A DNA stretch of 64,000 bases from Streptomyces sp. NBC_00271 (GCF_036178845.1 NZ_CP108070.1:310001-374000), one strand, 5' to 3'; numbered from the stretch's first letter, positions 52,625 to 61,330 are shown. Numbers and translations are program-made. The notes: generated by a model from the sequence alone, not told the origin.

Positions 52625-53458
52625 ATGCCGATGAAGACCTCGGGTGCCGCGGGCCGTTCCTCTCTGTTCGAACGGCTGGGCCGCGTGATCAGCCATTCGC
52701 CAATCGGACGCGGATGGCGGCGGAGCAGCGATCTGGAGCTGGGGCAGCGTTCGCTGGGCTTCGCCGCGCTGGGGTTCCTCACACTGGTGCCGCTGCTGAT
52801 CATTGTCTCCTCGGCCGATCCAGAGCATGGGCGGGGATTCGCGCAGTGGCTGGGGGAAGGACTCGGCGTGTCGACGACCTCCAGAGAACATGTGGAGCAG
52901 TTGTTCACCCTCCCCAGTCAGGCACTGCGGACCACGACCGCGTTCGGAATTGCCGTCCTCGCCGCTTTCGGCCTGGCCTTCGGGGTAGCGGTGCAGTCCG
53001 GCTATGAGAAGGTCTGGGATATGCCCCCGGCCCGCTGGTGGGCCAGGTGGCGCCATGTGGTGTGGCTCGGCGTACTCATCGGCTACCTCTTCGCTTCCGC
53101 CACCACCACGCTGCGACCCGAGTCCCTGGCCGGCGCGTTCGCCGCATCGCTGAGCGCCGTCCTGTTCTTCTGGTGGTCGCAGCGGATACTGCTCGGCGGG
53201 CGGGTTCGCTGGCACGCCCTGTTGCCCGGCGCGGTGGCTACCATGGTCGGGCTGCTCGGTCTCAGGGTCTTCTCCCGGCTCGTCTACTCGCCACTGATCG
53301 CATCCAACGCCATCACCTACGGCCCCGTCGGAACCGTCCTGGTCATCCAGTCATGGCTGGTCGGTGTGGGCGTCGTCGTATTCGGCGGTGCGCTGGTCGG
53401 CCGACTGCTCCACGAGGAGCTCCCACGCGTGGCACGTGCACTGAAACGGCGAGGATGA
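52625..53458 (+). CDS. YihY/BrkB-family membrane protein
   Basis: A protein of about 277 residues with six likely membrane segments, for example LGFAALGFLTLVPLLIIVSS, ALRTTTAFGIAVLAAFGLAFGVAV, HVVWLGVLIGYLFASATT, ALLPGAVATMVGLLGLRVF and GPVGTVLVIQSWLVGVGVVVFGGALV. The pattern of the YihY/virulence factor BrkB family (formerly called RNase BN) is clear. ATG at 52625 or 52631. Function in the family is unsettled. It starts a cluster of stress/envelope genes. Confidence 0.85.
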   Translation: MPMKTSGAAGRSSLFERLGRVISHSPIGRGWRRSSDLELGQRSLGFAALGFLTLVPLLIIVSSADPEHGRGFAQWLGEGLGVSTTSREHVEQLFTLPSQALRTTTAFGIAVLAAFGLAFGVAVQSGYEKVWDMPPARWWARWRHVVWLGVLIGYLFASATTTLRPESLAGAFAASLSAVLFFWWSQRILLGGRVRWHALLPGAVATMVGLLGLRVFSRLVYSPLIASNAITYGPVGTVLVIQSWLVGVGVVVFGGALVGRLLHEELPRVARALKRRG

Positions 53459-53829
53459 GACGCAACCTCGGCGCAAACGGACGCCCGATGCCAGTGAGGC
53501 GTGCGCCCGATCAGCGTGCATCAGACCCTCGCGTGGACAACGGCCATACACGGCGAACAATAGATCTTCGGTCGGCGTGTCATCGAGGACCGGCCTGGCA
53601 CGCACGGTTTGCGCGACTTTCTGTCCGCACAGTGTGGTGCGGACATCGCCCTTGGCCCTTACGTGCCACATGACCCCGGCACCGGTCGTCGCAGGATCGG
53701 TCTCCTCGGTGGAGGGGCCACCCTAACTGGCGAGTTGCAGTTCACCCCCGAGTGCCTTCACCAGGCGGCGCCGGTGGGCGGTCCGATCTGGCTGGTAGCC
53801 AACCACCGGCAGGATCCGTACTGCCGTGA
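53459..53829. other. region without a recognisable gene
   Basis: Short frames only; none has family features or a ribosome site. It probably includes the terminator of the YihY gene. Confidence 0.4.
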
Positions 53830-54053
53830 ATGAGTGGTGCGGATAACGTGCGCGTGATGGTCCTGGCGAGGAGAAGCACGTGCCCGCCGAAGATTCAGAC
53901 CACCATGTCGACAACGAGGTAGGCGGCGCCGGCTTCGTCCGAATGCTTGCCGATCCTCCCAATGCTGCCGCCAGCGGCTTCCACCGTGAAACCGATTGCG
54001 TTGATTACCGCGCCGTGGCCGATGGCCGGATCGTAACCCCATACGTCGCACAC
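53830..54053 (-). pseudogene. PRC-barrel (DUF2171-like) gene with premature stop
   Basis: GTG at 54053 leads to DVWGYDPAIGHGAVINAIGF, TVEAAGGSIGRIGKHSDEAG and AYLVVDMVV, then TGA where the family has Trp (VVxxWIFG). In frame after the stop, IFGGHVLLLARTITR continues the barrel before similarity fades near 53830. One W-to-stop change therefore truncates the protein at about 52 residues. Confidence 0.6.
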
Positions 54054-54319
54054 GAAATATTCGTCCTCGAAAATCTTCAAGAAGACACGGCAGACTTCTA
54101 TTCGCCGAACTGACGTCGGCTGGGTCCCCCATCGGGCTTCGCCAAACATTCGGGCCGGTCTCCCGCACATCGGCAGATGTCCGAAGAGGACGCGCAGACG
54201 GAGACGGTTTGCCATCACCAGAGTTGGGATACCCGACAGAGCCTCCCATGGCCGGCGGACAAAGGCACCGGAGGGTTGAGCTCACAGCCCCCGGTGCCGT
54301 CCGCTGAGCGCGCATGCCG

Positions 54320-54679
54320 TCATCTCCCGGCTCCCGCGTAAAGGCGCCGCAGCGCCCGGCGCAGCTCCCGCTGTATCTGCCCCGGGAGCGTCTCGTCCCT
54401 CGTCGTGGCGACCAGGGCTGCAGCCACGTTCCGGAGTTTGACGTTGCAGTGCTGCGATACGTCCACCAGCAGGTCCCAGGCCCGCTCACTGGAACACGGT
54501 GCCAGGACCATCACCATGCCGCGCGCCTGGTCGATCACCGCACGGCTCGCCAGCGCCTGCTCCAACTGCTCATTCCTGGCGCGTAGTTCGACAACCTCGG
54601 CCAGTAGAGCCGTTTCCTCCGCCGAAGCCACGGCCGTCAACAGCCGCCGTTCTTCACGGGGCGTGGTCACCTGGTGCAT
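54320..54679 (-). CDS. ANTAR-domain protein (first copy)
   Basis: A 119-residue protein. Residues about 28-100 form a coiled coil running into an ANTAR three-helix domain (VELRARNEQLEQALASRAVIDQARGMVMVLAPCSSERAWDLLVDVSQHCNVKLRNVA). ANTAR domains bind paired RNA hairpins and prevent transcription termination. There is no GAF or receiver domain, so its signal input must come from elsewhere. ATG at 54679 has GAGG 8 bases upstream. It follows the PRC-barrel gene by 40 bases on the same strand, and a close relative lies just upstream of that gene. Confidence 0.82.
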   Translation of the reverse strand: MHQVTTPREERRLLTAVASAEETALLAEVVELRARNEQLEQALASRAVIDQARGMVMVLAPCSSERAWDLLVDVSQHCNVKLRNVAAALVATTRDETLPGQIQRELRRALRRLYAGAGR

Positions 54680-54719
54680 GGTCCGTACCTCACAGGCCAG
54701 CCATCCTGTCCATAGGCGG

Positions 54720-55076
54720 TCAGCGGCGCGCCAGTTGCCGTTCGCCGGCCGCACCGGGCTTGTAGGCCAGCCCGTAGTGCTTGAAGATCGCTTCCTCCTG
54801 TTCGGCGGGCAGCACGTCGTCGGTGCCGATCGAAGGAGCCTGTTTCACCAGGGTTTTCACATAGCCGACCTTGAGATAGTCCGGCCCGGCAATCGCATCA
54901 TCGATGGGGACGAAGAGCAGACGGTGCCGGGTGGGCAGTCCGGTCCGTACCGTGGCCACGGCCGGCTCGTCCGTGGTGGTGTCCACATAGACCGCTTCGA
55001 GCATACCGATCTTGTGGCCCTCGGTATCGACGACGTCGCGGTTGCGCCATTCGCGGACGTCGGCTGCGTGAATCAT
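54720..55076 (-). CDS. PRC-barrel domain protein
   Basis: A 118-residue protein with an N-terminal PRC-barrel: VREWRNRDVVDTEGHKIGMLEAVYVDTTTDEPAVATVRTG, then RHRLLFVPIDDAIAGPDYLKVGY. The C-terminal ~45 residues (QAPSIGTDDVLPAEQEEAIFKHYGLAY) are a common extension in Streptomyces members. Its start overlaps the upstream ANTAR gene stop (ATGA), so the two are translationally coupled. These proteins accumulate under stress in actinobacteria; the molecular role is unclear. Confidence 0.85.
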   Translation of the reverse strand: MIHAADVREWRNRDVVDTEGHKIGMLEAVYVDTTTDEPAVATVRTGLPTRHRLLFVPIDDAIAGPDYLKVGYVKTLVKQAPSIGTDDVLPAEQEEAIFKHYGLAYKPGAAGERQLARR

Positions 55077-55474
55077 GGCCTTCCCCTTCCGGTCGGCTCA
55101 TCCGCCGGTGGTGAGTCGCACCCCCGGTCTTCCGCGTAAAGCCGCCGCAGTGCGCGCCGAAGTGCCCGCTGCATCAGCTGCGAGAGCGGCTCCCCCTCCC
55201 AGGCGGCGGCCACGGCCGCAGCCACCTCTGGGAGTTTGGTGTTGCACTGTCGCGAGATATCCACCAGCAGGTTCCTGGCCGGCCCACGGCGGCAAGGGGC
55301 CAGGACCATGACCATGCCGCAGGCCTGGTCGATGACCGCACGGCCGGCCAGCGCCCGCCGCAACTGATCGATCTCGGCGCGCAGCGACGCGACATCCTGT
55401 TCGGCCGGATTCCCTACCGAGGCCTCGGCCGTCAGGTCCCACCAATCCCTTGGGAGCGTGGTTGTGCGATGCAT
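55073..55474 (-). CDS. ANTAR-domain protein (second copy)
   Basis: A 133-residue relative of the protein at 54320-54679. The ANTAR core is SLRAEIDQLRRALAGRAVIDQACGMVMVLAPCRRGPARNLLVDISRQCNTKLPEVAAAV, followed by RALRRALRRLYAE as in the first copy. ATG at 55474 follows GGAGAGG. It is first in a three-gene leftward operon ANTAR - PRC-barrel - ANTAR. Both ANTAR proteins begin MH(Q/R)TTT-like, which supports duplication. Confidence 0.82.
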   Translation of the reverse strand: MHRTTTLPRDWWDLTAEASVGNPAEQDVASLRAEIDQLRRALAGRAVIDQACGMVMVLAPCRRGPARNLLVDISRQCNTKLPEVAAAVAAAWEGEPLSQLMQRALRRALRRLYAEDRGCDSPPADEPTGRGRP

Positions 55475-55557
55475 GGCACGTACCTCTCCACGATTTCGGC
55501 GCGTCCGGTGTGGCTGAAGCCGTCCCGGAACCTCTGGATGCCAGGCCAGTTCATCGG

Positions 55558-55818
55558 TCACCCACGGCGTTCGCGGTCCCGACGGTCCTCGCGCCTCCAG
55601 CGCGCCCGGTGCTGACGGCTGTAGCGACGGTCCCAGCGGTCCTGACGTTCCCGGTACTCCCCATAATCGGACCCGCCGCCAAGGCCCCGGCCTCCACCAC
55701 GATCGCGACCGTAGCGGGTGGCGCCGAAGACCAGCACGGCCGCGGCCACCCACCAGAGGGGATGGAGGAAGCCGAAGCCGAACAAGACCACGATCAGGAT
55801 GAGAAGCAGAATGAACAC
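55558..55818 (-). CDS. small hydrophobic protein with Arg-rich tail
   Basis: An 86-residue protein. Residues 1-32 are hydrophobic (MFILLLILIVVLFGFGFLHP then LWWVAAAVLVFGATRYG). Residues 33-86 are Gly then Arg/Asp-rich (RDRGGGRGLGGG, RWRREDRRDRERRG). It is a paralogue of the protein at 56523-56702 on the other strand, sharing the FGFGF...LWWVAA core. Likely a membrane-anchored small stress protein; no function assigned. Confidence 0.7.
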   Translation of the reverse strand: MFILLLILIVVLFGFGFLHPLWWVAAAVLVFGATRYGRDRGGGRGLGGGSDYGEYRERQDRWDRRYSRQHRARWRREDRRDRERRG

Positions 55819-56198
55819 GGCGAGACTCCCCGGGAGCGGAACAAGGTATCACTGCCGGGGACTGGGGCCTGTGCGAACAGCGTAGTCCTGCCCCGAGGTT
55901 ACGGATAGCGCCCCACGTAACCGTCTTCCACCCGGTGTAGATGGCCACCTGTCGTCTGTTCCGGGAGTGCGGCGAGGGCTAGCATGCGCGGTACGGCCCC
56001 GGCCCCCGGCAGCGTCGATCGCCTCTCGCGTTCCTTCGGGGGCGCACCTTGCGCATCAGTGCCGGAACCTGCCCCGCCACCAACTGGCCGCTCCCGCACT
56101 CGCAGTCGCCACGCGACCCCGGCGCAGCCTCGATGCACTCCAAGGGGCACCGATCTACTGCCCGCAGCGTCGCACGCATCCCACCGCAGGCGGTACGC

Positions 56199-56405
56199 AT
56201 GTACGTACTGATCGTTCCGGCTTCGACTCCCTTGGTCCTGCTCGCCACCATGCTGGGCCTGTTCTGGTGGGGGGACCGCATCCTGCCGCCGGCCGAGCCG
56301 GTCGACGCTCCCGCCGAGGCTCCGTTTGTCCCAGCGGCCCCTGCCCAGATCGCAGAACTCCCCCGTTTCGGCACTGCGTTGACAACGGAAGTCGCCGGGC
56401 GTTGA
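56199..56405 (+). CDS. small putative membrane protein
   Basis: A 68-residue frame: MYVLIVPASTPLVLLATMLG and LFWWGDRILPP form one membrane helix, followed by a Pro/Ala-rich cytoplasmic or extracytoplasmic tail (PAEPVDAPAEAPFVPAAPAQ). There is a weak AGG upstream of ATG at 56199. Similar short proteins accompany hydrophobic/CsbD-type stress genes in Streptomyces, but the assignment is tentative. Confidence 0.45.
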   Translation: MYVLIVPASTPLVLLATMLGLFWWGDRILPPAEPVDAPAEAPFVPAAPAQIAELPRFGTALTTEVAGR

Positions 56406-56522
56406 CTGACAGCACGGCGTAGGGCGATGCCACTCCGAATTGTTCGGGGACTGCATTCCACCTACCCACTTCGCCCGGACCCCGCGGAACTCAGGAACTT
56501 CCCGCGATCTGGAGGCCCGGCG

Positions 56523-56702
56523 ATGTTGTGGATTCTTCTCCTTCTGCTGATCCTGGTGGTGTTCGGGTTCGGCTTCACCATGCAGGCCCTGTGGTGGGTC
56601 GCCGCCATACTGCTGGTCGTCTGGATCGCCGGCTTCGCGATGCGCGGGCGCGGCGGTGGCAGGCGCGGCGGCGGCCGCCGGTACGGCCGCAGTCGCGGCT
56701 AG
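56523..56702 (+). CDS. small hydrophobic protein with Gly/Arg tail
   Basis: A 59-residue protein: MLWILLLLLILVVFGFGFTM, QALWWVAAILLVVWIAGFAM and then RGRGGGRRGGGRRYGRSRG. ATG at 56523 has GGAGG 7 bases upstream. It is the divergent paralogue of 55558-55818. The positive tail suggests membrane anchoring with contact to nucleic acid or phospholipid head groups. Confidence 0.75.
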   Translation: MLWILLLLLILVVFGFGFTMQALWWVAAILLVVWIAGFAMRGRGGGRRGGGRRYGRSRG

Positions 56703-56795
56703 CCCACACCAGGCGCTCTCCCCCGCCCGCGAGAACAGCGGCCTGTACAGCAATCACGCGCGGAAGCCCATCCAGAGAACGAGCAGAGGACAACC

Positions 56796-56969
56796 ATGAG
56801 CGTCGGACAGACGATCAAGCACAAGACGCAGGCACTCAAGGGCCGGGTCACCGAACGCATCGGCCGGACCACCCGCAACAGGCGACTGCAGCGTGAAGGC
56901 AGGACCGACCAGATCTCCGGAAACCTGAAGCAGTCCGGCGACAAGGCCAAGAACGCCTTCAGGCGGTGA
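56796..56969 (+). CDS. CsbD-like stress protein
   Basis: A 57-residue, highly charged protein: KHKTQALKGRVTERIGRTTRNRRLQREGRTDQ and SGNLKQSGDKAKNAFRR follow the CsbD pattern (K-G, E-x-x-G-x-x-x-x-x-x-x-x-x-x-G-x-x-x-Q-x-x-G-x-x-K-x-x-G-x-K-x-K). CsbD-family proteins rise in general stress. ATG at 56796 follows AGAGGA. It belongs to the rightward run of small stress genes. Confidence 0.8.
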   Translation: MSVGQTIKHKTQALKGRVTERIGRTTRNRRLQREGRTDQISGNLKQSGDKAKNAFRR

Positions 56970-57032
56970 CCAACAGGCCCCGGGTGGTGCTCACGTCGTG
57001 TGGACACCAGCCGAGAGCCAGAGAAGGCCACC

Positions 57033-57523
57033 ATGCTCACCATCGTGATCATCGCCGTGATCGTCATCGCGGCGGTCAGCTTCAAGCAGCACGGCTCCCT
57101 CGATGAGCAGCCGTTGTCGCCCGAGGACCGGGCGCAGTACGCGGCACAGTGGCGCAGTGGGCCGACGTCCAGGAACAGTTCGTCGACTCGCCGCAGAAGG
57201 CCGTCACCGGCCGACACACTCCTTGCCGGCCTGGCGAGGGACCGCGGCTTCCCCGACGGCGAGCGGTTCGAAGAGCAGCTCGCCACTCTCTCCGTCCACC
57301 ACGCCGCCCATATCCACGGCTACCGCAGCGTGCACACAGCGGCGCGCGGCCAAAGCGTCACCGAGGAGATGCGGGAGGCATGATCGAGGCCCGAAGCCTC
57401 TTCGAGACACTGGTAACCGAACAACCAGTCGACTCCGACCCGCGCCGCCCGCAATCCCCCGACGGTCAAGGCCACGCGCCGTGGGCACTGCACCGACGCC
57501 ACGCGCAGGGAAGTAGCAGGTGA
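57033..57523 (+). pseudogene. frameshifted small membrane-anchored hypothetical protein
   Basis: Starts MLTIVIIAVIVIAAVSFKQH (membrane anchor) then PEDRAQYAAQW. A CAGTGGCG duplication at about 57148 shifts the frame; the expected WADVQEQFVDSPQKAVT is in another frame until about 57212, after which ADTLLAGLARDRGFPDGERFEEQLATLSVHHAAHIHGYRSVH is back in frame. A third shift at about 57380 separates MIEARSLFETLVTEQ. The open frame 57033-57383 survives with about 20 wrong residues in its centre, so a product is possible but probably not functional. Confidence 0.6.
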
Positions 57524-57957
57524 TGTCGTACAACGCCGAACACGCACGGCACTCCCAGACCGGGGGCCCGGATCCGGTGGAGCGCGCACCCGAGGCACCT
57601 CGCACCGAACCCGCTCATGCCCCGCGTGAGCCCGGTACCAGCGCCGGCAGCCCCGATCGGAGGCGCAGCCCGGAACTGGTCACGCAGGGCAAGCGGAACA
57701 AGCTCACCCTGCGACTCCAACAGGCCCTCAACACCTTCGTCGACAACCCACGCCAGGCAGTGGAAGAGGCCGACACCGTCTTCGACGATGCCGCCACCCA
57801 GTTCACCAACACCCTCGCAGAACGGCGCCGCGTCCTGCGCGAAAGCTGGCAGGACCAGGACACCGACACGCAGACCGAGGAACTGCGGCTCGCGCTCAGG
57901 CAATACCGGGAGATCACCGAACGGCTGCTGCAGATGTCAGCGCCTGCCAGCCAGTGA
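57523..57957 (+). CDS. hypothetical protein of the same family as its upstream neighbour
   Basis: A 144-residue protein. Residues 1-50 are Pro/Arg/Glu-rich and disordered; 55-140 are helical: LTLRLQQALNTFVDNPRQAVEEADTVFDDAATQFTNTLAERRRVLRESW and EELRLALRQYREITERLLQM. The F-V-D-x-P-x-x-A-V-x-x-A-D core is shared with the pseudogene at 57033-57523. ATG at 57523, or GTG at 57520. No function is known; such genes sit among Streptomyces stress genes. Confidence 0.7.
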   Translation: MSYNAEHARHSQTGGPDPVERAPEAPRTEPAHAPREPGTSAGSPDRRRSPELVTQGKRNKLTLRLQQALNTFVDNPRQAVEEADTVFDDAATQFTNTLAERRRVLRESWQDQDTDTQTEELRLALRQYREITERLLQMSAPASQ

Positions 57958-57976
57958 CAGCGTCTTCCCCGCAGGA

Positions 57977-58037
57977 AACACAGCCGCCGCAGGAAGCCGG
58001 TACGTGGACCACACCGGCGGAATGCGGCGGCTGTGTT
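57977..58037. terminator. nested hairpin after the stress-gene run
   Basis: AACACAGCCGCCGCA (57977-57991) pairs perfectly with TGCGGCGGCTGTGTT (58023-58037), and CCGGT/ACCGG pairs inside. It begins 19 bases after the stop at 57957. There is no T-run, as is common for Streptomyces terminators. Downstream on the minus strand a short coding-like piece (VKALVEPARELCSMPEEVRS, about 58050-58160) may be a gene remnant. Confidence 0.65.
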
Positions 58038-58529
58038 CTGAAACAGTCGCTGTACTAACCACGTGATGATCATGGTCAGCAACAGGCTCCGCACCTCCTC
58101 GGGCATCGAGCACAGCTCCCTCGCCGGCTCCACCAACGCTTTCACCATCTGCTCCCTCGCGGGGGCGGCGAGCGCGCCGGGGTCCCTGGGCTCGTCCCGC
58201 GCGGCGAGCCGCAGCCGACGGGGGCCGTATGTGGGCCGATACGTGCACTGGCACGACGTGCAGTCAGACGCGATTCGGCCATTGTGCGCCGGACGGGTGC
58301 GGCATTCGTACGCCTTGCTTCCGAGGTACCCCCGCGTGGGCCGGGCGGGCTCGCTCGTGTCGTGCGGCGCGGGAGGCGGGAGGGACGCGTGGCCTGGCGG
58401 AAACTGGTTCCGCGTCCGCCGCGGGCGGTGTCGTTGTGGTTCTCTGGCGGGACGCCGACTGCGGCACGCCGCCCAGGGGCCGACGTAACCGACGTGCTCG
58501 GCCCCCGCGTGTATGCACTGTGGTGAGAG

Positions 58530-59722
58530 CCGGTTCTGCGCACACGGGCCCTCCCGTCGACGCCGTCGGCCGTCTCCGGAACGACCGCCGACGTCTTCGC
58601 CGCTCTCGCCCGTCTCGCCGACCGGGGCAGCGGCAGTGCACTGGCCACGGCGGGCCGGCTTGCCGGCGCCCTCGTGAGCCCTCTCGCGACTCCCCTCGCG
58701 CCGGACGACTACCTCGGCCTGATCGACCCGCTGCTGTCCGCCCGCCATCCCGCGGGCCGGGTGGTCGCCGTGCGGCCGGAGTGCGCCGGGGCCGCCACGC
58801 TGGAGATCCGTCCCGGGAGCGGCTGGGCGGGACACCGGGCCGGTCAGTACCTGCCGGTGGGGGTGGAGATCGACGGCGTACGGCACTGGCGTACGTACTC
58901 GATCACCTCACCCCCGAGGCACCGGGCCGGACGCTGCTGATCACGGTCAAGGAGGATCCCGGCGGCCGGGCCTCCCCGCACCTGGTGTACCGCACCCGTC
59001 CCACAACGGTGCTCCGACTCGGCCCCGCGCAGGGCGAGTTCACGCTGCCGGACGATCCGCTGCCGCCGCGGATCCTAATGGTGACGGCGGGCAGCGACAT
59101 CACCCCGATGGCGGGGATGCTGCGCACCCTCGCGCGCCGCCACTTCCCCGGGCCGCCCCCGACGTCGTACTCCTGCACAGCGCACCCGGCCCGGACGAGT
59201 TCCTCTTCCGCGCCGAACTGGCCGACTTGGCGGCCCGGCTGCCCTGGCTGAGCGTCGAGACCCGTACACCCGTACGGCCGGTCGGCTGGTCCCGGAGCAC
59301 ATCAGTGTGCTCTGCCCGGACTGGTACGACCGCGAGACCTGGGCCTGCGGTCCGGGGGGCTGCTCGACGCACTGCAGCGGCACTGGGCCGCGGCCGGGGC
59401 CGACGAGCGGCTGCGCGTGGAGCGATTCCGGCCGATGCCCGTGCTGTCTGCGGACACCGACGCGCCGGGCGGCCGGGTCCGGTTCGAGCGCAGCGGCATC
59501 GAGGCCGACGCGTCCGCGTCCGTGCCCCTGCTGGAGACCGGGGAGGCCGCGGGTGTGGCGATGCCGTACGGGTGCCGCCGGGGGATCTGTTTCGGCTGTC
59601 TCGTCCCGCTGGTACACGGCCGCGTCCGCGATCTGCGGACCGGCGAACTGCACGGTGAACCGGGCGAGTTGATCCAGACCTGCGTCAATGGCGCGGCAGG
59701 CCCGCTCACCCTCGCTCTCTAG
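58530..59722 (+). pseudogene. ferredoxin reductase-ferredoxin gene with several single-base deletions
   Basis: A flavin reductase fused to a 2Fe-2S ferredoxin, of the type that feeds electrons to membrane desaturases. Readable parts: LATPLAPDDYLGLIDPLLSA, GHRAGQYLPVGVEIDGVRHWRTYSITSPP (flavin), GRTLLITVKEDPGG, PPRILMVTAGSDITPMAGMLRTLARRHFP (NAD), PEHISVLCPDWYDRETWACGPGG, and VAMPYGCRRGICFGCLVPLVHG (ferredoxin Cys), ending NGAAGPLTLAL. Frame changes occur near 58913 (C-run), 59155 (G-run), 59275 and 59358 (G-run). Each is cured by adding one base, so these may be sequencing errors or true decay. The start is not certain. Confidence 0.75.
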
Positions 59723-60029
59723 GCCCCTCCACCCTGGCCGTGTCGCTGCTGCCGCCCGCCTGGCCTGCGCTCCCCATCAGGCGCACACGTCAGAACCTCT
59801 TTGCGCGGCTGTCCGAACACGGCCGACGGGGCGCGGGCACCCGCCAAGAGGAGAGTCCCGAGATCGAAGTCGCCGGCTCGCCCCCTGCCAGCACCCTGCG
59901 CCGCACGCGACCTGTCCGGTCCTCGTCCGCGAGGTCCAGTCAAAGCCCAAGCCCTTCGGCCATGCCCTGGCTGGTCAGTTGTACCAATGAGTCCACGGGT
60001 TGGGCGGATTCTCCGCACACGGCTCGGCC
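59723..60029. other. intergenic region between convergent genes
   Basis: No gene is seen in 307 bases between the reductase pseudogene and the 3' end of the desaturase gene. Confidence 0.5.
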
Positions 60030-61109
60030 TTACCTCGCGGCAAGTCCACCAACAGGAAGAGCGAAGCGCAGAATACGGCCCCACGTGGAGCCGTACTGCC
60101 GCCACAACGGGCCGGTGACGTACGGGATGCCGTACCTCTCGCAGAGTTCGCGCACCTGCGGGGCGATCTCTGCGTAGCGGTTGCTGGGCAGATCCGGGAA
60201 GGCATGGTGCTCGATCTGGTGACCGAGGTTGCCACTGAGGACGTGGAAGAGGGGGCCGCCCTCGATATTGGCGGAGCCCTGGATCTGGCGCAGGTACCAC
60301 TCGCCGCGGGTCTCGCCCTCGATGTGCTCCTCGGTGAAGGTCTGGACGTCGCCGGGGAAATGGCCGCAGAAGATGATGGTGTGGGTCCACAGGTTGCGCA
60401 CCGTGTTGGCGGTGAGGTTCCCGAGCAGACAGGGCAGCGCGGACGGGCCCGCGAGCAACGGGAAGATCACATAGTCCTTGGCGAGCTGACGGGTGGCCTT
60501 GGCAAGAAACCCGCTCACGTCGTCCAGGAAGGAACGCCACGGCTTGCGGCCGGCGGCGACGACATCGGGTTCCAGGTCGTACAGCGCAATGCCCCACTCG
60601 AAGAGTGGCGCGAGCAGGAAGTTGTAGAGCGGCTGGGCGAGATGGCGCGGGCGCCAGCTCTGGTCGGCGCTCATCCGGAAGACGACGTATCCGAGGTCGC
60701 GGTCGCGGTCCACGACATTGGTCCAGGTGTGGTGCAGATGGTTGTGGGTGTGCTTCCAGGCCGCGGCGGGCGTGAGGAAATCCCACTCCCAGGTCGTGGA
60801 GTGGATGGCCGGGTCACCCATCCAGTCCCACTGGCCGTGCAGGATGTTGTGGCCCAGCTCCATGTTCTCCAGGATCTTGGCGAGGGAGAGCATGGCGGCG
60901 CCCGCCGCCCAGGCGGGCGGGAGCAGCGAGATGGCGAGCGCGATCCGGCCTCCCGCTTCCAGACTCCGCTGGGTGGCGATCACGGCACGGATGTAACGGG
61001 CGTCGTCGGCGCCGCGGGTGGCGATGATCCCGGAGCGGATTCGGTCGAGTTCCTTGCCGAACTCCTCGGCGAGGGTGGCTTCGGTGAGCGCGGGAGCGGT
61101 AGCAGTCAC
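60030..61109 (-). CDS. membrane fatty-acid desaturase (DesA3-like)
   Basis: A 359-residue di-iron desaturase. Histidine boxes are HNILHGQ (about 103), HTHNHLHH (about 137) and GHQIEHH (about 303). Membrane segments include ALAISLLPPAWAAGAAMLSLAKIL and NTVRNLWTHTIIFCGHF. GDVQTFTEEHIEGETRGEWYLRQIQGSANI is typical of the mycobacterial DesA3-type group acting on long-chain acyl groups with a ferredoxin-reductase partner. GTG at 61109 has AAGGAG 6 bases upstream. The frame stays open upstream into a ferredoxin remnant, suggesting a former reductase-desaturase operon. Confidence 0.92.
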   Translation of the reverse strand: MTATAPALTEATLAEEFGKELDRIRSGIIATRGADDARYIRAVIATQRSLEAGGRIALAISLLPPAWAAGAAMLSLAKILENMELGHNILHGQWDWMGDPAIHSTTWEWDFLTPAAAWKHTHNHLHHTWTNVVDRDRDLGYVVFRMSADQSWRPRHLAQPLYNFLLAPLFEWGIALYDLEPDVVAAGRKPWRSFLDDVSGFLAKATRQLAKDYVIFPLLAGPSALPCLLGNLTANTVRNLWTHTIIFCGHFPGDVQTFTEEHIEGETRGEWYLRQIQGSANIEGGPLFHVLSGNLGHQIEHHAFPDLPSNRYAEIAPQVRELCERYGIPYVTGPLWRQYGSTWGRILRFALPVGGLAAR

Positions 61110-61112
61110 AGG

Positions 61113-61330
61113 GGACTCCTTGCGGGGCTGGGCGTCGAGGGTCGGCGGTCCGGATGTCGCCGAGACGCAGGTCTGGGTCAGTTGGCCGGCCAGGTCGTGC
61201 AGTTCGCCGGTATGCAGGTCGCATGCGCGCCTGTACGCCCGTGGGGTGAGGCAGCCGACACAGATGGCGCGTCGGCAGTTGTACGGCGTCACCACACCCG
61301 TCGACTCGCCTGCGAGAGGCGGCGTCAGGC
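61113..61330 (-). pseudogene. C-terminal 2Fe-2S ferredoxin remnant in frame with the desaturase
   Basis: AGESTGVVTPYNCRRAICVG and CLTPRAYRRACDLHTGELHD, then LAGQLTQTCVSATSGPPTLDA, are the ferredoxin end of a reductase of the kind seen at 58530-59722 (cluster Cys C-x4-C-x2-C and a distal C). The usual stop is absent, and reading continues in frame through the desaturase start. The flavin-reductase part is missing upstream of about 61330. Confidence 0.65.
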
